64,000 bases of DNA from Thiodiazotropha sp050291245 (GCA_050291245.1 JBNKJP010000021.1:1-64000); one strand, 5' to 3'; positions 27,152 through 34,635 are shown, counted from the stretch's first letter. The notes: generated from the letters alone by a model not told the origin. Made by a program: numbers and translations.

Positions 27152-28452
27152 GACCCTCCGCCCGCCTGATCAACAGCCTGGCACTACTCGGCCTGCCGGC
27201 CCTGGCGGCGCCCTGGATGCCTGTGCTCGGTGAGGTGTGGAAAGGCGGCATGGCGGTGCTTGTGATGCTCGCCCTGATCGATCTGCTGCGGCTACGACGC
27301 CTGCCGACCCCGGAGGTCACCCGGGAGATCCACACCACCATCCCGGTCGGGGTGTGGAGCGAAGTGCGGCTCAGTCTCACCAACCGGGGTGATGTGCCCC
27401 TGGATTTGCGTGTACACGACCACCACCCCCCGGACTGCCGGATCGAGGGGCTACCCCAGCCCGCAAGTATCCCCGCCCAACGTCAATTCAGCATCGGCTA
27501 CCGGCTGCAACCCAGAGAGCGGGGCGAGCGGATATTCCCCCGGGTCGACCTGATCGTGCGTTCACCTCTGGGATTATGGTGGCAGAAACGTCGTATCGAT
27601 CTGCCGACCCGGGTGCGCGTGTTTCCCAACTTCCGCGAGATCGCCCACTACGCCCTGCTGGCCACCGACAACCACCTCAGTCAAATCGGGGTGCGCAAAC
27701 GCCAGCGAAGAGGCGAGGGCAGCGATTTCCACCAACTGCGCGAATACCGCACCGGCGATGCCCTGCGGCAGATCGACTGGAAGGCCAGCTCCCGCTACCG
27801 CAAGCTAATCTCCAAAGAGTACCAGGATGAACGGGACCAGCAGTTGGTATTCCTTCTCGACTGCGGCCGCCACATGCGCCACCAGGATGCGGACGGAGCG
27901 CACCTCGACCACGCCCTCAACGCCATGCTGCTGCTCAGTTATGTCGCCGCCCGCCAGGGCGATGCGGTAGGCTTTCTCAGTTTTGGCGGCGTCGACCGCT
28001 GGCAGCCGCCGATCAAAGGCGGCAATCTGGTGCGCCGGATGCTCGATCGCTGCTACGACCTCGAAACCACCCTCGAAGCCGCCGACTACCTCGGCGCGGC
28101 GCAAAAGCTCATGCCCCTGCAGCGCCGCCGCGCCCTGATCGTCATCATCACCAACAGCCGCACCGAGGAGCAGCAAAACCTGCAATCGGCGGTCAACCTG
28201 CTCGCCCGTCGGCATCTGGTCGTGGTCGCGGACCTGCACGAAGCGAGTCTCGACAAAATTCTCACCCTCCCGGTCACCAATCGGGAAAGCGCACTGAGAT
28301 TTCAATCCGTGCTCGATTACCTCGAAACCCGCAAAGCGGGCCACGAGCGCATCCAATACCGGGGCGCCAAAGTCATCGACAGCCGTCCCCAGCAACTGCC
28401 GGTCAATCTGGTAAACGCCTACCTGGACGTGAAGACCGCCGGACGGTTGTGA
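27148..28452 (+). CDS. DUF58 protein (vWA-like partner of MoxR)
   Basis: 434 residues from GTG 27148. Two TM helices (8-27 and 33-50), a beta-rich middle region, then the DUF58 signature GEGSDFHQLREYRTGDALRQIDWKASSR (about 190-217) and a vWA-like Rossmann part with FLLDCGRHM. The MIDAS Ser residues are replaced, as often in DUF58. It ends the operon; a REP-like palindrome lies 50 bases after the stop. Confidence 0.93.
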   Translation: MRPSARLINSLALLGLPALAAPWMPVLGEVWKGGMAVLVMLALIDLLRLRRLPTPEVTREIHTTIPVGVWSEVRLSLTNRGDVPLDLRVHDHHPPDCRIEGLPQPASIPAQRQFSIGYRLQPRERGERIFPRVDLIVRSPLGLWWQKRRIDLPTRVRVFPNFREIAHYALLATDNHLSQIGVRKRQRRGEGSDFHQLREYRTGDALRQIDWKASSRYRKLISKEYQDERDQQLVFLLDCGRHMRHQDADGAHLDHALNAMLLLSYVAARQGDAVGFLSFGGVDRWQPPIKGGNLVRRMLDRCYDLETTLEAADYLGAAQKLMPLQRRRALIVIITNSRTEEQQNLQSAVNLLARRHLVVVADLHEASLDKILTLPVTNRESALRFQSVLDYLETRKAGHERIQYRGAKVIDSRPQQLPVNLVNAYLDVKTAGRL

Positions 28453-28500
28453 AGCGCGGGAATCCTCCTAAGGGAACTGTTACAAGCCAAAACTACCGTC

Positions 28501-28520
28501 ATCCCGGCGAATGCCGGGAT
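28501..28520. repeat. REP-like palindrome, ATCCCGGC type
   Basis: An 8-bp stem, ATCCCGGC and GCCGGGAT, around the loop GAAT, inside the wider motif CCGTCATCCCGGC and CCGGGATCCAG. On the minus strand it translates as WIPAFAGMT, the usual signature of this repeat type. A second copy lies at 41991-42010. It sits at the broken end of the integrase pseudogene. Confidence 0.8.
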
Positions 28521-28583
28521 CCAGGATGCTGGAAGAGCGTGATACACCTGAATTCCAGGTGGCAGCTTTAATGAGTAAGTCCA

Positions 28584-29157
28584 GAGAGGTATCCGTTTAG
28601 GTTTTTTGGGACGTTTATAGGGACCAATATCCCCCAGTGGAATCTCTAAAACACGTGAAAAAAAGAAAACCAACGCGTTCAACGCCTGGGCCTGGGTAGC
28701 GCCTGCAACCTTGCGTTCAAGGGTTAAATGTTCTAGAAAGGAGGCAACATCAGCTTCGGCGCAACTACTGGGATGTTTGCCATGATGAAATTTAAGGAAC
28801 CGATTGACCGTCCGATTCCAGTGCTTGAGTGCCGGACAACCAGCGATCCCAATCGAAGGATTGGCTCCAAGGCAGTCTCAACAAGTGTCCCACCAATATC
28901 CTCACGGCATCAATTTTCTGCCGGAATTGCCATTCGGTGATGTTGGGGTTCCTGCTGATGCCTATAAGCCAGAGTTCAACAGACTGGGCGGTATGCATTC
29001 GCAGCTTAACATTTGGGTGATCCACCATGAAGTGCTCGATATGGCGACGGTACCAGGGAATCGCCTTCTCGGAAACACGAAAACTCCTGAGCAATTGCGA
29101 GTATTTCAACCAAAACCTTCCGATCTTGGGATCAGAAATGTGTTCGTTAGATTCCAT
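28584..29157 (-). pseudogene. Integron-integrase-like gene, frameshifted and truncated
   Basis: The minus strand encodes the N-terminal SAM-like domains of a tyrosine recombinase in two frames. From ATG 29157, frame one reads MESNEHISDPKIGRFWLKYS, then PWYRRHIEHFMVDHP and EWQFRQKIDAVRILVGHLLR, and stops at 28792. A shift near 28825-28840 restores the reading: ALKHWNRTVNRFLKFH, LEHLTLERKVAGATQAQALN, then KRPKKPKRIPL. These match the IntI N-terminal domain plus the extra N-terminal domain of long integron-type integrases. All similarity ends at 28584, so the catalytic domain (R..H..R..Y) is missing. The gene points away from the cassette-like genes to the right, the usual integron layout. Confidence 0.72.
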
Positions 29158-29289
29158 TCTGAAAGGCGCTCCTTGCCAGTGATTAGTAATTCGAGTACAT
29201 TTATAGAACAAGTGTCGGGGTATTGCAATTATTTGTGCCAGCGGCATATCACCACGGATGTGCCAGCTATATAATCACCTGTTAGCTTT
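29158..29289. other. Candidate attI region of the decayed integron
   Basis: This 130-base, AT-rich gap lies between the divergent integrase remnant and the first cassette-like gene. It ends in CCTGTTAGCTTT, with a GTTA core (29281-29284) 9 bases before the first ATG. The position fits attI, but GTTAGCT deviates from the GTTRRRY consensus and no integrase-binding repeats could be confirmed. Confidence 0.35.
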
Positions 29290-29772
29290 ATGAAAAGAAT
29301 AGTTACCACAGTAGGTGTTTTAGCTATGTCAGTATTTATAGGCTCTACCATATACTGGAAATATAGCGCTCAAGTTGCTTTTCACGAGTATGTTACTGTC
29401 AAAGTAAAAAAGGGTATTGACCAAATAGATATATGTGAAACGAAATGTGGAAAATCTGTAAATTGCAGAAAAACAGACAACTTAAGTGAAATTGAATCAT
29501 TGATGCTATTTAATGAGGCAAGCATGGGGCCAACCAAAACAAAACACACCTATGAAGGTATGCTGAGAGTCTATTCTGGTGGTGTATTGGAGTGTTTTAG
29601 GGCGGTCGAATATGAAAGCAAAAAGGGAGATATATATCTATATCAGGTATTTTCAGGAGACAACTGCAGGTCATTTAAGCATGGAGCACATTCTGTATTT
29701 ATTAAGGGCTTGAGTAGGTACATAATCTCAAATACAGAAGCTAACCAGGCATTACAGCGGACATGCCGCTGA
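29290..29772 (+). CDS. Cassette-like gene 1, unknown membrane-anchored protein
   Basis: 160 residues: N-terminal TM helix (4-22), then a soluble domain with four Cys at 49-59 and 96 and one near 139 (ICETKCGKSVNCRKT; LECFRAVEYES; GDNCRSF), so disulfides outside the cytoplasm are likely. No family recognised. The last residues, NQALQRTCR, are translated from the attC-like repeat at 29740-29785, and the stop falls inside it, as is common in integron cassettes. The gene is much more AT-rich than the genes to its left. Confidence 0.6.
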   Translation: MKRIVTTVGVLAMSVFIGSTIYWKYSAQVAFHEYVTVKVKKGIDQIDICETKCGKSVNCRKTDNLSEIESLMLFNEASMGPTKTKHTYEGMLRVYSGGVLECFRAVEYESKKGDIYLYQVFSGDNCRSFKHGAHSVFIKGLSRYIISNTEANQALQRTCR

Positions 29773-29785
29773 ATGCGACGTTATC
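29740..29785 (+). repeat. attC-like site 1
   Basis: Outer arms GCTAAC (29740-29745) and GTTATC (29780-29785). Inner arms GCATT, an unpaired A, and CAGCGG pair with CCGCTG and AATGC around ACATG. The unpaired base in one arm and the AAC/GTT ends are the features that define attC hairpins. At 46 bases it is short for an attC. It separates two AT-rich genes. Confidence 0.65.
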
Positions 29786-29789
29786 GTAT

Positions 29790-30359
29790 ATGAATCGAAA
29801 AATCGTACTTAAATCTGTAGTTCTAGTGTTTATGCTTATTGGCATTACATTGGTTATTAGAATTTTCATTGGCTCTCTTTCCCCTAGTGCAAGAGAAGAG
29901 GCTCAAATTGTGAAAATTGGCTTTCTTGACAATGAACCGGGAGAAGTGCGGTTAGTACATGGAGATGGTCCAATTTATGTTGTTGCGTATTCTGATGAAA
30001 TGCTTCGTGATCTTGAAAAGTTATCACCGCATGTATGGAATCCAATAATATCCACTACCTATAAGGCTAAAAATGGAAAAAGCTTTTTCATATTTAATGG
30101 CAGGGGAACAATCGATCCAGGTTGCTTGGTTAAGCATTATCCAAAAACAGAGCCTAACACTAATAGAGAAGACAATGCAGTTTGGTATGGAGGCTTTTTA
30201 GACCCTTGCCGAGATGTAAGTTATGATTACGCTGGGAGGTTAATTAGAAGCATTTCACATTCCTATATAAACTTTACTAGAGAGGCACCGAATATGCCTC
30301 CAATAATGTTCATGCGTGAAGATGAAAAAGGTTTATATGTTTTTAATGTAAAACGATAA
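29790..30359 (+). CDS. Cassette-like gene 2, Rieske-like protein without ligands
   Basis: 189 residues from the ATG at 29790; the frame extends upstream into attC site 1 (MPLNATLSY), which is rejected. One N-terminal TM helix (6-25). The rest follows the order of a cytochrome bc1 Rieske protein: PGEVRLVHGDGPIYVVAYSDEML parallels the hairpin before the cluster domain; DPCRDVSYDYAGRLIRS parallels the CPCHGS-FDLAGR segment; and MPPIMFMREDEKGLYVFNV parallels the last strands. The Cys-His ligand pairs are not kept (PCRD for PCHG; GCLVKHYP near the first site lacks CxH). So it probably binds no 2Fe-2S cluster. The family assignment rests on pattern alone. Confidence 0.5.
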   Translation: MNRKIVLKSVVLVFMLIGITLVIRIFIGSLSPSAREEAQIVKIGFLDNEPGEVRLVHGDGPIYVVAYSDEMLRDLEKLSPHVWNPIISTTYKAKNGKSFFIFNGRGTIDPGCLVKHYPKTEPNTNREDNAVWYGGFLDPCRDVSYDYAGRLIRSISHSYINFTREAPNMPPIMFMREDEKGLYVFNVKR

Positions 30360-30432
30360 CGAGTGGGTCTAACGGACCCTCAAACTCTTCCCTGCGCTAC
30401 GTGTTTGCGGCCCACTAACCTAGGCCTAGCCC
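30355..30432 (+). repeat. attC-like site 2, degenerate
   Basis: It begins GATAAC then GAGTGGG (30355-30367); AGTGGG pairs with CCCACT (30411-30416), and an inner hairpin GGGTC/GACCC loops over TAACG. The right end reads CCTAGGCCTAGC where GTTAGC would be expected, so the cleavage core has decayed. It overlaps the stop of gene 2 and precedes the start of gene 3 by 11 bases. Confidence 0.5.
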
Positions 30433-30443
30433 CCGGGTGAAAT

Positions 30444-31052
30444 ATGTTTGAAGAATCGTGGAATCGATGCTGGAAAGCAATTGGAGCTGAAGGCACAGGA
30501 AAAGAACTGATGCAAAGGCTTGTTGATGCTTACAACGAACCTCAAAGGAAATATCACACTGGTCAGCATTTGCTTGAGTGCCTCACTATATTTAGTGAGT
30601 ATATTGAATATGCAAATGAACCAGGAGAAGTCGAAATGGCTCTATGGTTTCATGATGCTATATATGATGTGAAAGCATTAGACAATGAAGAGCGAAGCGT
30701 AATTTGGGCAGTGGATGAGCTGAAGTACCATGGCGTTGCGACGGATAGACTGAGTCGTATTTATGAGCTTATATTAGCGACGAAACACGCAGCTCTACCG
30801 AAAGGTGATGATCAAAAAATGCTCGTAGATATTGATCTTTCAATTTTCGGAGCGAATGAAAGTCGATTCGATGAATATGAGCACCAGGTCCGGAACGAGT
30901 ATTCTTATGTACCGGGTTTTATTTACCGGCGAAAGCGGAAGCAAATACTTAAAGAGTTCCTCTCTCGCAATCCAATATACTCGACTTCCCAGCTTCGAAA
31001 GAGATTTGAAGCTAGAGCCCGTAAAAACATTGAAAAATCGATATCAGCATAG
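30444..31052 (+). CDS. Cassette-like gene 3, HD-superfamily phosphohydrolase
   Basis: 202 residues, the usual length for the COG4339-type predicted HD phosphohydrolases. Metal-binding features are in order: KYHTGQHLLECL, the HD pair in ALWFHDAIYD, TKH near 116, and DIDLSIFG near 130 with the last Asp. Helical throughout, cytoplasmic. Substrates of this group are probably nucleotides but are not known. It lies between attC-like sites 2 and 3, pointing the same way as the other cassette-like genes. Confidence 0.82.
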   Translation: MFEESWNRCWKAIGAEGTGKELMQRLVDAYNEPQRKYHTGQHLLECLTIFSEYIEYANEPGEVEMALWFHDAIYDVKALDNEERSVIWAVDELKYHGVATDRLSRIYELILATKHAALPKGDDQKMLVDIDLSIFGANESRFDEYEHQVRNEYSYVPGFIYRRKRKQILKEFLSRNPIYSTSQLRKRFEARARKNIEKSISA

Positions 31053-31165
31053 GGCTGACAAGCAGCACCAAGAAACCCCGCTACGCTCCGGCATCTTGTG
31101 GTTTGCTGCGCAAACTGTACCACAAGTAGCCTCCGTTACGCAGGGCTCTTGTGCAGAGCGTTATC
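31053..31165 (+). repeat. attC-like site 3, long form
   Basis: Left end GGGCTGACAAGCAG; right end GCAGAGCGTTATC with GTT at 31160-31162. Inside, GCACCAAGA pairs with TCTTGTGC leaving one C unpaired, and CCCCGCTACG faces CGTTACGCAGGG further in. About 113 bases, the size and stepwise pairing of VCR-like attC sites. It begins directly after the stop of gene 3. Confidence 0.6.
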
Positions 31166-31190
31166 TTAACAGTAAATTCTGGTGTAGATT

Positions 31191-31484
31191 ATGAAGAACA
31201 GTATTGCTCATAGATGTTTAAGATTTTCTGAAAAAGGAAAGCAATTAAGAGGAAATCTGACTGTTTTTATCAGCGCGCCGGAGTTTGTTCTACCCTCTTG
31301 CTTAATATTTGAATCTGACGTGGAAATGGCAATTTGTAATTTAGAAATCATAGGTTTTAGTGAGCCATATGTCCAAACAATGTACGGTGCAGATTTGTTA
31401 CAAGCTGTTCAGCAAGCAGTAGACGTAGATCCAGTCCTCAGGGCTTTTAGCAAAAAATATGATATATACTTTGAAGATGGATAG
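31191..31484 (+). CDS. Cassette-like gene 4, unknown
   Basis: 97 residues, no signal peptide. The pattern FLPSC-type beta strands followed by EPYVQTMYGADLLQAVQQAVDVD resembles small alpha/beta proteins often carried in cassettes (a DUF6968-like layout), but I cannot assign it. It starts 26 bases after the GTT core of attC-like site 3. Both flanks are AT-rich. It is an orphan with no partner in the window. Confidence 0.5.
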   Translation: MKNSIAHRCLRFSEKGKQLRGNLTVFISAPEFVLPSCLIFESDVEMAICNLEIIGFSEPYVQTMYGADLLQAVQQAVDVDPVLRAFSKKYDIYFEDG

Positions 31485-31550
31485 CCGTATTTTAATGACT
31501 AGTAAACCAACGGAAATTCTCAAAGATTCTAGAATATGCAAAACCAAACA

Positions 31551-31603
31551 CATAACCTTTAGCATCCAGTGGATGCTAAAGCTCGCTCCGCTGAGCTAGG
31601 CCG
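31551..31603 (+). repeat. attC-like site 4, degenerate
   Basis: CATAACC at the left, then a perfect 11-bp hairpin CTTTAGCATCC/GGATGCTAAAG around AGT (31557-31581), then GCTC...GAGC and AGCTAGGCCG where GTTAGGC is expected. The core is decayed in the same way as in site 2 (CTAGGCC). It ends 2 bases before the next ATG. Confidence 0.5.
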
Positions 31604-31605
31604 AT

Positions 31606-31941
31606 ATGCATAAAACTATAAACCCAAAACTAATTGAATTACACGATGCCATCCTGGAAGGGTTTTCTGTACAATATGAAAAGAAAAAAGCTGTCCTTGA
31701 AGTGGCTTACTACCAAGATCCAGTTAGTTCAAAGGAACGTACACCAGCAAAAATACTATTTGCGGGTGTTGAGCGCGTAAATGAGATTTCGGATCTTAAT
31801 GATCTCGAGAATAACAGATCGGCAGGTAATATATCTTATTGGCACCCAGCAAATGGTGAGGGCACAACATATGTTTATTTGGTTAGTGGCGTAATTTCGA
31901 TCACTGCAAACTCTATTGAGTTTAAAGTGTTCAATGCATAA
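31606..31941 (+). CDS. Cassette-like gene 5, unknown
   Basis: 111 residues, no signal or TM segment, beta-rich: LHDAILEGFSVQYEKKKAVLEVAYYQ, then a region with ILFAGVERVNEISDLNDLENN and YVYLVSGVISITANSIEFKVF. The alternation resembles small immunity- or DUF-type beta-sheet proteins common in cassettes; no name is justified. It directly follows attC-like site 4, without a clear ribosome site, and its stop is followed by attC-like site 5. Confidence 0.5.
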   Translation: MHKTINPKLIELHDAILEGFSVQYEKKKAVLEVAYYQDPVSSKERTPAKILFAGVERVNEISDLNDLENNRSAGNISYWHPANGEGTTYVYLVSGVISITANSIEFKVFNA

Positions 31942-31961
31942 CATGCAGAATAATGAAAGAA

Positions 31962-31995
31962 ACATAACTTCGATCGTCTGATGAAACTGTTAGGT
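31962..31995 (+). repeat. attC-like site 5, very short
   Basis: Ends ACATAAC (31962-31968) and GTTAGGT (31989-31995) pair at six of seven positions. TTCGATC pairs with GATGAA around GTCT if one G is left unpaired. GTTAGGT fits the GTTRRRY core. At 34 bases it is shorter than known functional attC sites, so it could be a remnant or chance. Confidence 0.4.
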
Positions 31996-32015
31996 TGGGT
32001 GTTTGGCTGGCTAAA

Positions 32016-32450
32016 ATGAATAGTTCCGTAACATTATTGCTATTTGTATTCATGTTCCCTGCGTTTGTTTATGCGGATGAGGTAAGCCTGGTTGTTAAAG
32101 AAGACTTCATATTGTCGTATGCACAATTTTTTAATACATTTAAAGTGCATAACTGGAAATCTATATCAAAGTATGAGAAAGAAACCACGAAGTGCGGGTT
32201 TGGCCCGGATGATGAAGGTATCGGTTGTATAGAAAGAGCGTATGGGTCGGATCAATACTGCTTTGATGAAATGCTTTTCACACTAAAGCAAGGGTGTAAA
32301 ATAGTAGAAGGTACTACAAAAGTTACGTGCCTATCACCGCCGCAATGGTCTGATAAGTCAATAGTATTCCTGGGGGCTAGAGCGTCCTTCACATATGACT
32401 CCAGCAGTGAGACTATTTCAGTAGATTACTTTATTTGCGCTGGCGACTAA
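32016..32450 (+). CDS. Cassette-like gene 6, unknown secreted protein
   Basis: 144 residues from the ATG at 32016, where a Sec signal peptide begins (MNSSVTLLLFVFMFPAFVYA, then DE). The upstream in-frame start at 31995 lies in the attC-like core and is rejected. The mature chain has seven Cys (CGFGPDDEGIGCIERAYGSDQYC, then GCKIVEGTTKVTC and a last FICAG), in line with a disulfide-rich periplasmic protein. Tyr/Phe-rich beta pattern. No family recognised. Probably the last gene of the cassette-like array; behind it only a vague repeat remnant (32453-32500) is visible. Confidence 0.55.
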   Translation: MNSSVTLLLFVFMFPAFVYADEVSLVVKEDFILSYAQFFNTFKVHNWKSISKYEKETTKCGFGPDDEGIGCIERAYGSDQYCFDEMLFTLKQGCKIVEGTTKVTCLSPPQWSDKSIVFLGARASFTYDSSSETISVDYFICAGD

Positions 32451-32630
32451 ATGCATAGCATGTGGCTTTTTTCGCTCTCGGCGGTCCCTTAGGCATCATG
32501 GCTTGATCGCTATTTTAATTAGGAAGAGTCGCCAATGAGATATTCGCTGACTTTGTGAGGATGGATCGGACCTATGGCATCGTGTTGATGACATGAACGA
32601 ATATATATTCAGAGTATATAGGAGGGTTTT
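32451..32630. other. AT-rich intergenic stretch, possible attC remnant
   Basis: Starts with GCATAGCATGTGGC and ends its GC-rich part with CCCTTAGGCATC, which loosely recalls attC ends with decayed cores. No gene seen until the small frame at 32631. Confidence 0.25.
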
Positions 32631-32774
32631 TTGAATAATCTTTCTGCTAAAACTAGTTCTATAGCTTTCTTTGTTACAACTATATTGGTGATTTCCATTG
32701 GTCTTTTAATGAATGCTGCATTAGTATCTATACTTGATAAGTGGTGCTTATATAATCGATATATTTACTATTAA
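32631..32774 (+). CDS. Possible 47-residue single-TM protein
   Basis: TTG start with a full Shine-Dalgarno, AGGAGG, five bases upstream. The frame gives NNLSAKTSSIAFFVTT, then ILVISIGLLMNAALVSILDKW, and ends with a Tyr-rich tail. It has one clear TM helix flanked by Lys on one side and Asp-Lys on the other. Too short for usual gene callers. No relatives known to me. The good ribosome site and hydrophobic design argue for translation; the isolated setting and TTG start argue for caution. Confidence 0.4.
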   Translation: MNNLSAKTSSIAFFVTTILVISIGLLMNAALVSILDKWCLYNRYIYY

Positions 32775-32851
32775 AGGATCCATCGGTTTATTTGATTATA
32801 TTTTTTGAAGCTAAGTAGGACTTATGGGAGCCACCAAAGTAATTTAATGTC

Positions 32852-33466
32852 ATGATGAACCTAAACACAATTGCCTGGCGCGGTATTTACTTTTCAGTTC
32901 TGGTCTGGTCGGCAATCAATCCAAAAGATTACTTGATCTGGTTCTTGGAAGTGTTTCCTGCGCTGGTGGCATTGATAATCATGGCAACGACGGTAAAAGC
33001 CTATCCTCTTACAAGAATTACTTATATTTTTATATTGATCCACTGCATCATTCTCATGGTTGGAGGACACTATACCTATGCAGAGGTACCACTGTTCGAT
33101 ACCATTCGGGAATTAACGCAGTCTTCACGGAATAACTACGACAAACTGGGGCACTTTGCGCAAGGATTCGTTCCAGCGCTCATTGCAAGGGAAATTGTCA
33201 TTCGAAATGGTATTATACCGTCTCCAAATTGGCGTAATTTCTTTATAGTCTGTTTCTGTCTGGCGTTTAGTGCCTTTTATGAATTTATCGAATGGTGGGT
33301 GGCATTGCTCTCGGGAGAATCCGCGGAAGCCTTTCTCGGTACCCAGGGGTATATCTGGGATACCCAGTCGGATATGTTCTTTGCAATGGTCGGTGCCATT
33401 GTTTCACTACTACTGCTTCGCGGAGTGCATGATCGGCAACTCAATGAATTAGCTCGCGGCATTTGA
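32852..33466 (+). CDS. DUF2238 (YjdF-like) membrane protein
   Basis: 204 residues with about six TM helices. The family signature is the NYDKLGHFAQGFVPALIAREIVIR block (about 95-118), then AFSAFYEFIEWWVALLSGESAEAFLGTQGYIWDTQSDM, in which charged residues (His, Glu, Asp) lie in or next to the helices. Function of YjdF/DUF2238 is not established. Two consecutive ATG codons can start it. The stop overlaps the beginning of a HAD-like gene fragment in another frame. Confidence 0.85.
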   Translation: MMNLNTIAWRGIYFSVLVWSAINPKDYLIWFLEVFPALVALIIMATTVKAYPLTRITYIFILIHCIILMVGGHYTYAEVPLFDTIRELTQSSRNNYDKLGHFAQGFVPALIAREIVIRNGIIPSPNWRNFFIVCFCLAFSAFYEFIEWWVALLSGESAEAFLGTQGYIWDTQSDMFFAMVGAIVSLLLLRGVHDRQLNELARGI

Positions 33467-33656
33467 TCTGGATGGCACGATCAACTACCCAAGCCTCGGA
33501 ATATACAAATCTGTCAATTACATGCTTCATTCTCGCGGATTCCTGGAAATATCGGAGAGTGTACTTTTGGGATTCGGTGATAAGCATGAGCTTGCGAGTG
33601 CTGGTGAAGATGCCATTCTCAGTGGTATTCACGAGCTTTGGACGCTGAGCATCTAA
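33459..33656 (+). pseudogene. HAD-hydrolase fragment
   Basis: The frame reads AFDLDGTINYPSLGIYKSVN and continues to WTLSI before a stop at 33654. FDLDGT is HAD motif I with both catalytic Asp residues, and GIYKSV fits the phosphoglycolate-phosphatase-like subfamily. There is no in-frame start codon before motif I, a TAG lies just upstream, and motifs II-IV are missing, so this is a remnant. It overlaps the DUF2238 stop by a few bases. Confidence 0.4.
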
Positions 33657-33761
33657 AGGGGCATAGTTATCCTGATATAAAAGTTAGCATGGGTGTTTAC
33701 GGTGTTTCTGCTGTGTGGTGCGTATAGGGTGATACTACTTGTGGGCGAGGCAAGATACTAG

Positions 33762-33815
33762 GGCCTTTACTTACAAGAGTGCCTGGGACTTGAAGTTACC
33801 CTCCCAGTAAAGGCC
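33762..33815. terminator. Inverted repeat between convergent genes
   Basis: GGCCTTTACT (33762-33771) and AGTAAAGGCC (33806-33815) pair perfectly across 34 bases. Inside, CTGGGA (33783-33788) can pair with TCCCAG (33802-33807), and ACTTGAAGT folds on itself. It lies between genes on opposite strands, so a bidirectional terminator or a structured RNA are both possible. No long T-run follows. Confidence 0.4.
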
Positions 33816-33842
33816 TGAATATACTATCTACTTCTAAAGACT

Positions 33843-34238
33843 TCAGTGTCTTTGAGAGTAATAGTAGCCTGAGATATAAATACTGAGTTCAGATGCTGTT
33901 GCTGAATTATTTCGATAGAGTGAGATGCCCCATGCGTCACCCGGTTCAAGTCTGAAATTAATTGTATAGGTATCAGCGCAGTAGGCGGATTCCGATGAGA
34001 GACTGCTCAATGGGAAGAAGACTGTCTTGGTACGAGGCGGTCCATTTTCAGCTGGATATGCCCATAGGATAAGGGGTTCGGGTTGATCTTGCGAATTGAC
34101 CTCTTCTTTGAATTTGTAGCTGAAGAGTTCAATGAGTGCGTGTTTGTCATTAGGGATATTGTTAAAGGATTGGTCAATCCCGCCAACGCCCGAATCAAGA
34201 ATAATCTCGCGGTTGACAATAAGCAGTTCATTATGCAT
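33843..34238 (-). CDS. Hypothetical beta-rich protein
   Basis: 131 residues without signal peptide or TM helix. Starts MHNELLIVNREIILDSG and ends with a Ser/Tyr-rich strand ISGYYYSQRH. The alternation suggests a small beta-sandwich, such as a carbohydrate-binding or coat-like module, but no family is recognised. AAGGAAG precedes the start on the minus strand. AT-rich, in the same foreign-looking stretch as the cassette-like genes. It may share an unknown role with the minus-strand gene at 34636. Confidence 0.55.
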   Translation of the reverse strand: MHNELLIVNREIILDSGVGGIDQSFNNIPNDKHALIELFSYKFKEEVNSQDQPEPLILWAYPAENGPPRTKTVFFPLSSLSSESAYCADTYTINFRLEPGDAWGISLYRNNSATASELSIYISGYYYSQRH

Positions 34239-34635
34239 ATCAAACTTCCTTGTATAGGTGAAAAGATTTACATGCTCTTAATGAAAAGATTAATTTCATG
34301 GCGAACAGAAGAGCATTTATTCAGCAGTTCAAAGATACCACTTATTATACTCATGTCAATAATGCGCGCTTTCGCTCATTCCAATCTTCAGTAGGTTGAT
34401 TGGAGTAACCTAAAGTGGCAATAGATAGCGGATGAAATGTTTTCCTACCTTACATGTCTCTATGATGGATAAAATAAACGATGTTAACTAACTGGTGGGT
34501 GTATTACCCGTAACAAAGTCCGCTTTGCGTCTCCTGTCCATCCTACTTGGTGCAGAAGGTCTTATTCTTGATACCGATGATATCGATTGTCTTCACGCCA
34601 GAGTAAATAGTGTTGTTACCAGCTTATGATGTTAT
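34239..34635. other. AT-rich gap with a small frame
   Basis: No clear gene. A 44-codon plus-strand frame (34495-34629, GTG start) reads KSALRLLSILLGAEGL then a stretch with DTDDIDCLHARV; it has no ribosome site and could be the remnant of a gene 3' end. Confidence 0.3.

Noticed and set aside
28804..29274. 156-codon plus-strand frame
   Set aside because: Antisense to the integrase remnant, whose protein likeness lies on the minus strand.
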